Shown here piece after piece: positions 34,290 to 43,937 of a stretch of 64,000 bases of DNA. The notes under the pieces were generated by a model that saw only the letters and a list, made by a program, of their open reading frames with translations, searched no databases and was not told the DNA's origin. This stretch comes from Prevotella sp. GTDB lineage: Bacteria > Bacteroidota > Bacteroidia > Bacteroidales > Bacteroidaceae. Position numbers and translations under genes: made by a program. The stretch covers positions 1 through 64,000 of the forward strand of contig JAGCZA010000027.1 in assembly GCA_017960525.1 (NCBI GenBank), read 5' to 3'. The number at the start of each line of letters is the position of its first letter. Within the stretch, counting starts at the first letter, position 1.

Positions 34290-35659
34290 CACTTATCAAA
34301 TCCATTTCAGGCATCCGCGGAACCATCGGCGGACACACGGGCGACACGCTCAATCCCCTGGACATTGTCAAGTTTACAACGGCATACGCCACCTTCATTG
34401 GCGGCAAGCGAATCGTGGTTGGCCGCGACGGCCGCATTTCCGGCCCGATGGTGCGCGACGTGGTGTGCGGCACTCTCGTGGGTATGGGCTACGAGGTCAT
34501 CGACATTGGCCTCGCCACAACCCCGACGACCGAACTGGCTGTGCGCTGGCATGAGGCCGACGGCGGCATCATCATCACCGCTTCGCACAACCCCACGCAA
34601 TGGAATGCCCTGAAACTTCTCAACCGCGAGGGCGAGTTCCTCACTGCTGCCGACGGCGCCGAGGTATTACGCATTGCCGAGGCTGAGGATTTCGACTATG
34701 CCCCTGTGGAAAAATTGGGCCACGTGGTGAAAGACGACACGATGAACCAGCGTCACGTGCAGTCGGTACTCGACCTGCGCCTGGCTGACGTGGAGGCCAT
34801 CCGCAAACGTAAGTTCCGCGTCTGTGCCGATACTATCAACAGTGTGGGCGGCATCATTCTGCCACGGTTGTTCGACGCTTTGGGCGTCAGTTATGAAATA
34901 CTCAACGGCGAGTGCACCGGGCAGTTTGCCCACAATCCTGAGCCGCTGGAGAAGAATTTGGGCGGCATCATGGACAAAATGCGCCAGGGTGGCTTCGACC
35001 TCGGTATCGTCGTAGACCCCGACGTGGACCGTCTGGCCTTCATTTGCGAAGACGGCAAGATGTACGGCGAAGAGTACACGCTCGTCAGTGTGGCCGATTA
35101 CGTGCTGGCTCATGACAAGGGCAATACCGTAAGCAACCTCAGTTCGACAAGGGCCTTGCGTGATGTCACCGAGAAGCATGGCGGCAAGTACACCGCTGCT
35201 GCCGTGGGCGAGGTGAACGTGACCACTAAGATGAAAGAGGTGGGAGCCGTCATCGGCGGCGAAGGCAATGGCGGCGTCATCTATCCTGAGAGCCATTATG
35301 GCCGCGACGCCCTTGTCGGCATCGCCTTGTTCCTCTCGTCGCTGGCCCAAAAAGGATGCACCGTGAGCGAACTGCGCAAGACTTTCCCCGATTATCAGAT
35401 AGCCAAGAACCGCATCGACCTGACACCGGAGACCGACGTCGATGCCATCCTCGTGAAGGTGAAGGAGATGTTTGCCAAGGATGCCGAGGCACAGGTGAAC
35501 GACATTGATGGCGTGAAGATTGACTTCCCCACAAAGTGGGTGCATCTGCGCAAGTCGAATACCGAGCCTATCATCCGTGTCTACAGCGAGGCGCAGACGA
35601 TGGAGGAGGCCGACCAGTTGGGTAAGCAACTTATGCAGGTGGTTTACGACTTCCAGTAA
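34286..35659 (+). CDS. glmM: Phosphoglucosamine mutase
   Basis: Converts glucosamine-6-phosphate to glucosamine-1-phosphate for peptidoglycan and LPS synthesis. 457 residues. Active-site serine in TASHNPTQWNALKLL (about 97-111), metal-binding DPDVDRLAF (about 245-253), GEGNGGVIYPE sugar loop and phosphate-binding RKSNTEPIIRVYSE at the end. The DPDVDRL and GGVIYPE contexts fit GlmM/ManB-type mutases; phosphomannomutase activity cannot be fully excluded. Translationally coupled to the DUF4827 gene. Confidence 0.88.
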   Translation: MTLIKSISGIRGTIGGHTGDTLNPLDIVKFTTAYATFIGGKRIVVGRDGRISGPMVRDVVCGTLVGMGYEVIDIGLATTPTTELAVRWHEADGGIIITASHNPTQWNALKLLNREGEFLTAADGAEVLRIAEAEDFDYAPVEKLGHVVKDDTMNQRHVQSVLDLRLADVEAIRKRKFRVCADTINSVGGIILPRLFDALGVSYEILNGECTGQFAHNPEPLEKNLGGIMDKMRQGGFDLGIVVDPDVDRLAFICEDGKMYGEEYTLVSVADYVLAHDKGNTVSNLSSTRALRDVTEKHGGKYTAAAVGEVNVTTKMKEVGAVIGGEGNGGVIYPESHYGRDALVGIALFLSSLAQKGCTVSELRKTFPDYQIAKNRIDLTPETDVDAILVKVKEMFAKDAEAQVNDIDGVKIDFPTKWVHLRKSNTEPIIRVYSEAQTMEEADQLGKQLMQVVYDFQ

Positions 35660-35664
35660 TATTT

Positions 35665-35880
35665 GCATCGGATCTTCTCTGTTTGCATCGGACTACAGCG
35701 GACTTTCTTTGTCTGCATCGGACTACAGCGGACTTTCTCTGTCTGCAGCGGACTACAACGGACTTTTTAATACAATGCCATTTAAAAGAAGTCCGTTGTA
35801 GTTCGATGCCAGAATTAGAAGTCCGATGTAGTCCGATGCAGACAAAGGAAGTCCGCTGTAGTCCGATGCAAAACAAGGAA
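35665..35880. repeat. Head-to-head array of 30-nt repeats
   Basis: Direct 30-nt units start at 35685, 35715 and 35745 (GCATCGGACTACAGCGGACT then TTCTTTGTCT), with a partial unit at 35665. After a centre near 35777 the same unit recurs in reverse orientation, ending near 35809, 35839 and 35869. The whole region can fold into one long hairpin. It fills the gap between convergent glmM and tamL genes. Each unit also has an internal half-repeat (CGGACT twice). Confidence 0.92.
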
Positions 35881-35882
35881 AG

Positions 35883-38240
35883 TCAGAACGGATAGCCGAT
35901 GGCTAAGTGGAGGGCGTGCATATCCTTGAATCGGGGGATGTTGAAATAGCCGCCTTTGCCTGTGTCGTAAGGCAGATGGAAGCCGAAGCCCCAGTCTATG
36001 CGCAATACCAGGAAGTCCAGGTCGTAGCGCAAGCCGAGACCCGTTCCTGTTGCCATTTCCGAGAAAATCTTGTGAAGCCTGAAACGACGTGTACCGTCGT
36101 TGTCTGGGTCGTCAATCCAGTCGTCAGAGTTCCACACATTGCCTGCGTCGAGGAAGATTGCGCCGTAGAGGCTGCCGAAAAGTTGACGGCGGTACTCCAG
36201 GTTGAGCACCAGTTTGGCGTTGCCGTTCTGCGTCATATAGGCAAAGTGTTTGTCCAGTGACGTCGGGTTGAACGAACCTGGTCCGATGCTTCTCACGGCG
36301 AAAGCGCGTATGCTGTTGGCTCCGCCCACGTAGAAGGTTTCGCTGAAGGGCAGGCTGGAGCTGTTGCCGTAGGTGTAGATGATGCCTGCGTTCACGTGGC
36401 CCACCAGTTGCGACTGCTGGTCGAGCGTCCACGTCTTGGTAAGGTCGGTCTCCAGTCCGACAAACTGCGAATAGGGGTTTTTGAAGAGCGTCTTCCCCTC
36501 TTCGTTCCATTTTCTTCCCTGTATCAGTACGTCGTAGAGTGCCACCGCGTTGCCCGATTCCGAGACAGTTGTCTCCCAGCGTATGGGGTTTCGCAGGTTT
36601 GTGGGGCTGGCGTAGGTGTAGGTATAGCGCATCTTGGGCACAAAATAGTCGCTCATTGTAGTCATCAGATAGGGTGTGCGCCATATCAGCGAGTCGAGCA
36701 GGTCGGTGTGGCTGTTCATAAACTGGTACTTCACCGTGAGGGGCGACAGTTCGTGCCGGCTCGACGGCGAGGGCTGCCAGCGGTAAAGCCACTCGCCTGT
36801 GACAATGTGCATCTTGTAGTAACTGGGGCGCTGAACGACATCGCTCGACACCTTTGCTATTGTCCAGGGTGTGGCATAGAAGCGGCGCGGGGCCTGGCCT
36901 GGCCGCCTTCTGCGCGGCTTTTCTACCAGGCGCCAGGGCAGGATGATGCGGGGGAACTCCACCGAGGCGTCGATACCATATTGGTAGGAGTTCATACCAC
37001 TGGTCTGTCCGCTGGTCTGCCACTCGTAGGCGCCGTGCAGGTTCACGTCGAGTTTTTCGCCGCCTCTGAAGGCATTGCGGCGCGTCAGACCCACCTTTAC
37101 CTCCGGTCCCATCCGGCCGATGGTTCGGCTGATGAAGTTGGTCTCCACGTAGAAGTCATAGGGCTTGTCGAAAGTGCAGTTGAGTGTCAGGTCCAGCGTG
37201 TCGTTGTCTCTTGGCGTGAAGCGAAAATCAACCGACGAGAAGACGCCGGTGGCATTGATTTTCTGCATCGACTCCTGATAGTCGTCCTGGCTGAAGAGTT
37301 GGCGCGGGCGCAACTTCATATTGCGGAGAATCACGCCAGGGCGCATAGGCGAGTGCTTGCCGTTGTAGAGTATTTTCAGGAAGCGGCGGCCCACGCTGTC
37401 GGTCATTTGTTCGCGGAACGAGCGGCGCAGTTGCATCGTCACCTTGCCGATGTACCAGGGGCGGAGCGCTTCCTTGGGAAGCGAATCGGCCAGTTGCAGG
37501 CGCAGGCGTGCCCTATTGCGCACGTCGAAGGTGTCGGCCAGATAAGAGGCGTAGCCTGACTGGTAGTAATAGTAGCCACTGTTCCTGAAGAGTTGGGAGA
37601 GGCGTGTGCGCTCGCCGTCCAGTCCGGCTACGGCAAAGGGTTCGCCGGCCTTGATTCTGGCCTCTGCGCTTGTGGAGTCGATGAGCAGTCGCATCTTCTT
37701 GGGAAAACGCTCGTAACTCATCGTATCGACGGTGAAGAGGGTGTCCATCTTCACCGTGTAGCCAATCTTCATCTTCTTGGGGTTCTTCTGGGGCACCTCC
37801 TCGTAGGTCACCCTGCCGTGCAGATAGCCGTTCTTGCGCAACACCGACTGCGCCACCGAAGCCCGGAGCGACGGGTTCACCTGGCTCATCAGCACGGGCG
37901 GTTTGCCGAAAGTCTTGCCAAACCATTGGCGCACCTTGCCGACATCGCCGTCGGTGGGGTTGGCCCAGTTCCATATCCACAGGGCGTAGGGGAAAGGCGT
38001 GCGGTAGTAACTGCTGCCGAAGAGAGCGCCATTGGGTGCCGTAGCCAGAGCGGCCTCTACCTCGACCTGCGTGTCGGTGAAGTGGTCGCTCTTGTCATTG
38101 CCCTCGTAGGCTATCTTGGTCAGGCCCACAAAGAGTTGGTCGCCTTCTGGGATGTGCTTTGTGGTGGAGCAGGAGGCGAACAGCAACGCTACACAGATGA
38201 GTGTTATATATTGGGTGTTGAGTGACTTTAGTCCTGGCAT
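35883..38240 (-). CDS. TamL-type lipidated Omp85/BamA-family protein
   Basis: Outer-membrane assembly factor of the Omp85 superfamily, 785 residues. The N-terminus has a lipoprotein signal with lipobox LFASC followed by STTKHIPEGDQLFVG, the hallmark of Bacteroidetes TamL (a lipidated TamA). POTRA-like regions occupy about 30-400, and a C-terminal 16-strand beta-barrel holds SIRAFAVRSIGPGSF (the lid-lock RGF-like region) and ends in a terminal strand LHLAIGYPF. A tamB gene would be expected beside it but is not in this window. Confidence 0.86.
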   Translation of the reverse strand: MPGLKSLNTQYITLICVALLFASCSTTKHIPEGDQLFVGLTKIAYEGNDKSDHFTDTQVEVEAALATAPNGALFGSSYYRTPFPYALWIWNWANPTDGDVGKVRQWFGKTFGKPPVLMSQVNPSLRASVAQSVLRKNGYLHGRVTYEEVPQKNPKKMKIGYTVKMDTLFTVDTMSYERFPKKMRLLIDSTSAEARIKAGEPFAVAGLDGERTRLSQLFRNSGYYYYQSGYASYLADTFDVRNRARLRLQLADSLPKEALRPWYIGKVTMQLRRSFREQMTDSVGRRFLKILYNGKHSPMRPGVILRNMKLRPRQLFSQDDYQESMQKINATGVFSSVDFRFTPRDNDTLDLTLNCTFDKPYDFYVETNFISRTIGRMGPEVKVGLTRRNAFRGGEKLDVNLHGAYEWQTSGQTSGMNSYQYGIDASVEFPRIILPWRLVEKPRRRRPGQAPRRFYATPWTIAKVSSDVVQRPSYYKMHIVTGEWLYRWQPSPSSRHELSPLTVKYQFMNSHTDLLDSLIWRTPYLMTTMSDYFVPKMRYTYTYASPTNLRNPIRWETTVSESGNAVALYDVLIQGRKWNEEGKTLFKNPYSQFVGLETDLTKTWTLDQQSQLVGHVNAGIIYTYGNSSSLPFSETFYVGGANSIRAFAVRSIGPGSFNPTSLDKHFAYMTQNGNAKLVLNLEYRRQLFGSLYGAIFLDAGNVWNSDDWIDDPDNDGTRRFRLHKIFSEMATGTGLGLRYDLDFLVLRIDWGFGFHLPYDTGKGGYFNIPRFKDMHALHLAIGYPF

Positions 38241-38249
38241 AGATGAGTG

Positions 38250-40424
38250 TTAATTGATCCGAAGTAGCGTCGAGCCGTCATCGACCTGCACCACATAGAT
38301 GCCTGGGGGCAGAGAGGGCAGTTGAAGCGTATGGCGTTCCTGTCCTGCGGGCAGTTCTGTGGCCATCAGTTGTTGGCCCTTCAGGGAGAAGAGGCGGAGG
38401 TGAGAGGGTGATGAGGGGAGGGATGGGTGTTGGATGGTCAGCCTGCCGTCAGCATAGGTGATGCGGGCCTTGGTGTGGCGGGTGGTCACGCCCTCTATCT
38501 TGTCGGCTCCCAGCAGGTAGAGCAGTCCGCCGTAGACGTCAATCTCGCCGTAGCCATAACGGTTGTTGGGGTAGGTGAGCGACTCGTCGTAGTGACGGCA
38601 GGTGTGGGCGAAGACGTCCATTGCATCCTCCATCGTCAGGTCGGGCTTGGCCTGCAGCCAAAGGGCGATGGCTCCGGCTACTGCCGGCGACGACATCGAC
38701 GTGCCGGAGTTGCTGTTCCAGGCGTAGGTGCGGTCGTTGAAGGTGAAGTGCGCCACGTCCCATTTGATGTCGTTGGCCGTGGGATTGTTCTCCAGATAAT
38801 AACTGCTGTACGACGAGATGATGTTGCTGCCCGGGGCCATTACGTCGGGCTTGATGCGACCGTCGAAGGTGGGGCCCACCGACGAATAGGCCCCCCACTC
38901 GCCGTAGTCGCCTATGCCCGCCTCCTTCCATTCGCCCAGATAGTTGGTGATGCCGGGACGGTAGTACGTGGCGCCCACACAGATGACGCAGGGAGCCGTG
39001 GCCGGCGAGAGCACGCTGTGGCTACGCTCGGCGGCGATGAGTGCGGGATTGAGCGAATTAGTTTCCATTGTGCCGCTGACGCGGTACACCTCGATGTCGG
39101 CCTCCAGCCCCACGACTTCTATCGACAGCCTGGGCTTGGAGCCAACGGTCTTTGTGCCTCGCAGGGTCAGGTCATAGCACGTCTCTGTGGCGTCGTAGCA
39201 CGAGGGGTAGGCCTCCAGTTTGATGGCAATGGAGTCGCCCAGGACATAGAAGGTGGTATCCAGCACAGAGTCGGGCTGCGCCACCACGTCGGCGGTGTTC
39301 ACCACAAGCGTGTCAGTCTTGTCGTTGGCATAGCCTACGAGGCGCAGGTCGAAGTGGCTGGCCGACTTCAGGGTGAGCATCCCTTCGGGCTGGGAGGTGC
39401 GGAAGAAAGTGCCTAACCGCAATGTGCCCGCGCACTTGCGGAACCAGTACTTCTCGTTGCCATAGTTGCCTGCCGACGACACCAGTATGCGGCCAGGCCC
39501 CACCAGTCGGGAGAGCATTTCGTAGTAGAGCACGTCGTAGCCCCAGAAGTCCTGCTGGCTGCCCTCGCTGAAATTGATGACGCAAGGCTTGCCCACGCTC
39601 TCGGCATAGTCGAAGATGTACTTGAAGCCCAGGGCGTCGAGGGCAAAGGTGTATTTGTAATAGTCGGCGGGGTCGATGAACACAGTGTCCTCGGTCACGG
39701 CGTTGGCCACGATGCAGATATCGCTCTCTGGGGCCAGGCCCTGGTAAGGTGAATCGTAGCCGCTGCCAGCGGCGATGCCCAGCGTGTGTGTGCCGTGCGT
39801 CTCCACCAGTCCGTCGCGGGCGTGGCCCAGGGCCAGCAGTTCGTCGCGTCCGGCATAGTCGCGGCCAACGGGCAGACTGCTCCCCACGGTGTCGGCAGAA
39901 AGCATGTCCCAGAAGCGGCGGATGCGATAGTCGGTGGTGTCGCGGCTATAGAAGTTGGGGTGGGTCAGGTCGAAGCCGATGTCCATCACGCCCACCACGA
40001 CGCCGCGCCCTGTGAAAGCCTGCGGCAGGCCCTGGCCCTCGTAGACGGGCAGCGCGTTCAGGTAGCGGGCCAGCGAGTCGGTCTGCACCCGTTTGTTCCT
40101 GAGCGAGTGGCTTGCCTCGATGCGCAGGACTCGTCTGTCTACTGACAGGGCGGCAATTCTGTTTTCTGGAATGTTAGCAATACAAATGTCGCCCACCTGT
40201 GCCAGCACCTGGCAGCCTTTCTCGTTGAGCACGTCTCTGCCGTCGCCGGTAGTCTTCACAAAAGCGCATACGCTGCGACCGCTATCAGTCTCCCTCAGCA
40301 TCTTGCGCAACATTGGCGACAGCTTGCCATACTGTGGCCTCTGGGCCTCGGCTGTAGTGAACGCCAGCAAAAGGGAGACAGCTGCGGTGGCCAGTCTGGA
40401 CATGATTGTGGTAAGGTGTATCAT
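38250..40424 (-). CDS. Secreted S8 (subtilisin-family) serine protease with C-terminal sorting domain
   Basis: 724 residues; MSRLATAAVSLLLAFTTAEAQ is the signal peptide, and an internal ATG at 40403 is an equally likely start. The catalytic triad is visible: Asp in VVGVMDIGFDLTHPNF, His in ETHGTHTLGIAAGS, Ser in NSGTSMSSPAVAGAIALW. A large insert lies between His and Ser. The C-terminus (LRLFSLKGQQLM ... LPPGIYVVQVDDGS) fits a type IX secretion sorting domain. It is 9 bp upstream of tamL on the same strand and may be co-transcribed with it. Confidence 0.9.
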   Translation of the reverse strand: MIHLTTIMSRLATAAVSLLLAFTTAEAQRPQYGKLSPMLRKMLRETDSGRSVCAFVKTTGDGRDVLNEKGCQVLAQVGDICIANIPENRIAALSVDRRVLRIEASHSLRNKRVQTDSLARYLNALPVYEGQGLPQAFTGRGVVVGVMDIGFDLTHPNFYSRDTTDYRIRRFWDMLSADTVGSSLPVGRDYAGRDELLALGHARDGLVETHGTHTLGIAAGSGYDSPYQGLAPESDICIVANAVTEDTVFIDPADYYKYTFALDALGFKYIFDYAESVGKPCVINFSEGSQQDFWGYDVLYYEMLSRLVGPGRILVSSAGNYGNEKYWFRKCAGTLRLGTFFRTSQPEGMLTLKSASHFDLRLVGYANDKTDTLVVNTADVVAQPDSVLDTTFYVLGDSIAIKLEAYPSCYDATETCYDLTLRGTKTVGSKPRLSIEVVGLEADIEVYRVSGTMETNSLNPALIAAERSHSVLSPATAPCVICVGATYYRPGITNYLGEWKEAGIGDYGEWGAYSSVGPTFDGRIKPDVMAPGSNIISSYSSYYLENNPTANDIKWDVAHFTFNDRTYAWNSNSGTSMSSPAVAGAIALWLQAKPDLTMEDAMDVFAHTCRHYDESLTYPNNRYGYGEIDVYGGLLYLLGADKIEGVTTRHTKARITYADGRLTIQHPSLPSSPSHLRLFSLKGQQLMATELPAGQERHTLQLPSLPPGIYVVQVDDGSTLLRIN

Positions 40425-40443
40425 CGTTTCGGTTATTTCAGAG

Positions 40444-41487
40444 TTATTGTGCGGTAATGTGCAGGAAGCGGGTTACTTTGCCTGCGAGGCTCCTGTCCAT
40501 ATTGTCGATGAAGGCATCGAGGATGCGCGTCTTTCCATACAGTGGAACCACGTCGTAATCCGCTATAGCAGCGGGCACCAGCGTGCTGTGTCCTTCCTTC
40601 AGGGTGATGTCTTCGCCTGTGCTCCTGATGTGGAGCAGGCAGTCGCCCTCGATGCACATTGAGATGATGAAGCTGTCGTATTTCAAGAGATTGCGGTGGA
40701 AAGGAGCTGATATTTCCATCACGCGCACATCGAAATAGGGCGAATCGATGATTTGTATGGCACGGTCGGAGGTGTCTGCATACGCCGTGCGGTAGTTTTT
40801 CTCCACATGATAGTCAAGTGCCTTTGCTGCCAGCTCAGTATGCAATTCACGTGGTTTGCCGTCTATGCCGAGGCGTTTGTAGTCATAGATGCGGTAGGTG
40901 ACATCGCTCGACTGCTGCACTTCTGCGAGCAGGATGCCGCCACAGATGGCATGCACACGCCCCGCCGGCAGATAGAACACGTCGCCGGCTTTCACGGGAT
41001 GGTCGGCCAACACGTCGGTAATGGTTCCATTGGCTACGCGGTGCTGATATTCGTAGGGTGTTATCCGGTCTTTGAATCCCGCATACAGATGGCTGCCCTC
41101 ATCGGCCTTGATGATGTACCACATCTCGCTCTTGCCCATCTTGCCGTGCTCCCGCATGGCCATTTCGTCGTTGGGATGCACCTGGATGCTCAAGTCGTGA
41201 CGGGCATCGATGAATTTCACCAAGAGTGGCAGTTTGCCTTTGTATTTCTCGTTGACAGCCTTACCCAAGATGGCCTCTGGCTGCTCGTCGATAATCGAAT
41301 TCAAGTCTCTGCCCTTCCAGGGTCCATTGCTAATGATGCTGATGCTGGTTGGCACGGCACTCACCTCCCAACTCTCACCAACCGGCTCGTCTGAAGCCGC
41401 CAGACCCTTGTAGGGCCGCAGGCGGGTGCCGCCCCACACAACAGTATGAAGGTTCGGCTCGAACAGAAACGGATATAATGTCTTCAT
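40444..41487 (-). CDS. manA: Mannose-6-phosphate isomerase, class I
   Basis: Zinc enzyme interconverting mannose-6-phosphate and fructose-6-phosphate. 347 residues, the compact class I length. Motifs: WGGTRLRPYKG and VGESWEVSA at the N-terminus, FIDARHDLSIQVHPND (zinc ligands Gln and His), KSEMWYIIKADEGSHLY (Glu), and GRVHAICGGILLAEVQQSSDVTYR. It starts an apparent minus-strand run manA-protease-tamL. A -7 box TAACTTTG lies at 41514-41521 on the minus strand. Confidence 0.93.
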   Translation of the reverse strand: MKTLYPFLFEPNLHTVVWGGTRLRPYKGLAASDEPVGESWEVSAVPTSISIISNGPWKGRDLNSIIDEQPEAILGKAVNEKYKGKLPLLVKFIDARHDLSIQVHPNDEMAMREHGKMGKSEMWYIIKADEGSHLYAGFKDRITPYEYQHRVANGTITDVLADHPVKAGDVFYLPAGRVHAICGGILLAEVQQSSDVTYRIYDYKRLGIDGKPRELHTELAAKALDYHVEKNYRTAYADTSDRAIQIIDSPYFDVRVMEISAPFHRNLLKYDSFIISMCIEGDCLLHIRSTGEDITLKEGHSTLVPAAIADYDVVPLYGKTRILDAFIDNMDRSLAGKVTRFLHITAQ

Positions 41488-41513
41488 CGTCTTCTTGATT
41501 CTTAATCTGGCTG

Positions 41514-41521
41514 CAAAGTTA
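41514..41521 (-). promoter_or_regulatory. -7 box upstream of manA
   Basis: TAACTTTG on the minus strand, 27 bp before the manA ATG. The best upstream -33 candidate is not at ideal spacing. Confidence 0.5.
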
Positions 41522-41638
41522 CAACTTTTTTTTATAAACTATACAATTCCCAAACCATTAATTGTTAATTGTTCGCTTTCAATTGTTAATTATGAGCGAT
41601 GAATTGTTAATTATGAATTGTTTGTCGTTTATTGTATA

Positions 41639-41646
41639 TACCTTTG
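41639..41646 (+). promoter_or_regulatory. -7 box of the B12 uptake operon
   Basis: TACCTTTG directly upstream of the riboswitch. An ATTG 18 nt upstream is the nearest -33-like element. The preceding 60 bp carry several AATTGTTAATT repeats. Confidence 0.6.
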
Positions 41647-41670
41647 CAACACTATTTAGCAATAAATTGA

Positions 41671-41833
41671 CCGTGAAGGTTCGCTTGACCGCGATTAATT
41701 GGGAATGTGAGTGAGAATCTCCGACTGTCCCGCAGCAGTGAACTCCGTTATGGCTCCTGAGCACAAACGCCATTGAGTATTTTCGAGAAGGCGCTTGGGG
41801 GTGGAGGAAAGTCTGAAGACCAGCCTTCAGTGG
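41671..41833 (+). ncRNA. Cobalamin riboswitch of the B12 uptake operon
   Basis: Core elements in order: AATTGGGAATGTGAGTGAGA, CTCCGACTGT, CCCGCAGCAGTGA, GCTCCTGAGC, and B12 box AGTCTGAAGACCAGCC (41810-41825), closed by P1 TGAAGG/CCTTCA. A second hairpin region with CACGATGTATGGTG (41852-41865) lies between the aptamer and the receptor ATG and probably forms the expression platform. It controls a TonB receptor and downstream B12 genes. Confidence 0.95.
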
Positions 41834-41908
41834 AAAGTATGCCACCGCTCCACGATGTATGGTGACGGCGGGCACAAGAAACATATTGTGAGTATACAAG
41901 ATTGGCTG

Positions 41909-43915
41909 ATGCAACGACTATTGTTTTTGGCGTTCTGTCTGATTTCTTCCGTTTGGCTGTATGCCCAAGATGAGCAAGCAGCCCAGGAGGACTCGTTGCA
42001 CCATATCGGTGAGGTGGAGGTCTATGGCAAGCGTCCGCTGGCCACTGCCCAGACTTTGGGCGGTGCCGACCTTCAGGCTCTGAGTACCACGTCGGTAGCC
42101 GATGCGCTGAAGTATTTCTCTGGTGTGCAAATCAAGGACTATGGCGGTCTGGGCGGCCTGAAGACCATCAATGTGCGGTCGATGGGTGCGCAGCATGTGG
42201 GCATTTATGTTGATGGCATTCGTATCACCAATGCGCAGAACGGTACGGTGGACTTGGGCAAGTTCTCGCTCTCGTCGATGGAGAGCGTGACGCTCTACAA
42301 CGCCAATAAGTTGGACAACTGCCAGTCGGCTTCGGAGTATGCCTCTGGGGCTACTGTTTATCTCCGCACCCGCCGGCCTACGAAGGATTCGCTGTCGGTG
42401 CAGTTGAGGCGTGCGTCGTTCAGCACCTACACAGCCAAGGTCAATGGTCAGTTTTCGTGGAAAGGCTGGCAGGGCTTCGTCGACGGCGAGTGGACCGATT
42501 CTCGCGGCGACTATCCCTTCCGCTACCACTCGGAATACGAGGACACCGTGGGCCGTCGCGCCAACAGCGACATCCGCTACGGGCGCATCGAGGGAGCGCT
42601 GTTCAAGGGCGGCTTCTCTACACATCTTTATTATTATGACTCTGAGCGTGGCTGTCCGGGCGGTATTGTGCGCCGTCTGAGCGACAAGTATGTGAATGTG
42701 GGCCGCGAGTGGGACCGTGATTTCTTTGTGCAGGCCTCGTACCAGCAACAGTTCCTGGAGCGGCATCGCATCAAGGTCAATGCGAAATACACCAACGAGT
42801 ATCTGCGCTACTGCACTGACTACCCTGAGAACCAGAACACCGCCCGCGTGGACAACCACTATCGTCAGGAGGACGGCTATGGCGCCCTCTGCTATGGGTA
42901 CACCCCGTGGCAGTGGCTGTCGCTCTCAACGAGTTACGACGTGCGCTACAGTAAGTTGAGGGCCGACCTGAAGAGGTTTGAGAATGTGTTCCGTCTGGAC
43001 CAGAAGGAGGTGGTGGCCGCCCAGATGAACCTGTATGGTGTGCAGGCCGCCGCGTCTATGCTCCACCAGCACTTGCACGACTTCACCTTCACCCACGTAG
43101 GGGCTGCCGACCCGTTGGACCGCTGGACGCCCGCCGTCTCTGTAGCCTATACGCTCTGTGGCGTGACGCTGCGGGCGTGGTACAAGAAGATTTTCCGTGC
43201 GCCCACGCTCAACGACCTCTATTATACGCAGGTGGGCAACCGCAACCTGCAGCCGGAATACACCAAACAGTGGAACCTCGGCTTGGAATACCATTGGTCT
43301 TCACGACCACGTATTTCACGAATTGAGAATGGCGGGGAAAGTCAACGGTCAACGGTCAACGGTCAATGGTCAATGGACTTTCAGGCCGATGTTTATCAGA
43401 ATAAGATTGAGAACCGCATTGTCTGCCTGCCGCTGAAGGGTACCTACACGTGGACGATGATGAACTACGGCTACACCTTCTGCCGAGGCTTGAACGCTAC
43501 TGTCAAAGGGCGTTATGCCAAAGGGCCTTGGAGTTGTTCGCTGCTCGGTTCGCTGACCTGGCAGCGCGACCTGAACCGTACCGACCCCGACGACGAGGAC
43601 ACCTACGACAAGCCCATCTGCTACTCGCCGGAACTGTCGTACACGCTGACGGGCATCCTCGGCTGGCGCAACTTGCAGTTCACCACATCGTATATGCACG
43701 TGGGTGAGCGGATGTGGAGTTACGCCGACCCTGAGGACATCCTTGAACCATATAATAATATTGATGCCAAACTGTCGTACACCACGACGTTTGGCAAAGT
43801 GTCCACAGGCCTGTGCTTGGAAGTGAATGACGTGCTCGACGAACAGTATGAGCACATCCCACGCTATCCTATGCCGGGCCGCAATTACAAACTAACACTC
43901 ACAATCGGCATATAG
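41909..43915 (+). CDS. btuB: BtuB-like TonB-dependent cobalamin receptor
   Basis: Outer-membrane active transporter, 668 residues. Signal peptide MQRLLFLAFCLISSVWLYAQ at 41909 fixes the start; earlier in-frame codons lie in the riboswitch. The plug domain has EVEVYGKRPLATAQTLGG, VADALKYFSGVQIKDYGG, LKTINVRSMGAQHVGIYVDG and VTLYNANKLDNCQSASEY; a C-terminal beta-barrel ends NYKLTLTIGI. The riboswitch and neighbours define B12 as substrate. The coding region contains five tandem 7-nt repeats (43341-43375). Confidence 0.92.
   Translation: MQRLLFLAFCLISSVWLYAQDEQAAQEDSLHHIGEVEVYGKRPLATAQTLGGADLQALSTTSVADALKYFSGVQIKDYGGLGGLKTINVRSMGAQHVGIYVDGIRITNAQNGTVDLGKFSLSSMESVTLYNANKLDNCQSASEYASGATVYLRTRRPTKDSLSVQLRRASFSTYTAKVNGQFSWKGWQGFVDGEWTDSRGDYPFRYHSEYEDTVGRRANSDIRYGRIEGALFKGGFSTHLYYYDSERGCPGGIVRRLSDKYVNVGREWDRDFFVQASYQQQFLERHRIKVNAKYTNEYLRYCTDYPENQNTARVDNHYRQEDGYGALCYGYTPWQWLSLSTSYDVRYSKLRADLKRFENVFRLDQKEVVAAQMNLYGVQAAASMLHQHLHDFTFTHVGAADPLDRWTPAVSVAYTLCGVTLRAWYKKIFRAPTLNDLYYTQVGNRNLQPEYTKQWNLGLEYHWSSRPRISRIENGGESQRSTVNGQWSMDFQADVYQNKIENRIVCLPLKGTYTWTMMNYGYTFCRGLNATVKGRYAKGPWSCSLLGSLTWQRDLNRTDPDDEDTYDKPICYSPELSYTLTGILGWRNLQFTTSYMHVGERMWSYADPEDILEPYNNIDAKLSYTTTFGKVSTGLCLEVNDVLDEQYEHIPRYPMPGRNYKLTLTIGI
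43341..43375. repeat. Five tandem heptanucleotide repeats inside btuB
   Basis: GTCAACG three times then GTCAATG twice, uninterrupted. Because 7 is not a multiple of 3, loss or gain of one unit would shift the btuB frame. The encoded segment (about RSTVNGQWSMDF) lies in a barrel loop region. Confidence 0.9.
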
Positions 43916-43937
43916 AAACAGGACGAGCCAACCCAAA

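Noticed and set aside
35665..35880. CRISPR array
   Set aside because: Regular 30-nt period, but there are no unique spacers; units abut and the array is inverted at the centre. No cas genes nearby.
41795..41908. Extended N-terminus of btuB
   Set aside because: The in-frame extension reads through the B12 box of the riboswitch; the signal peptide begins at 41909.
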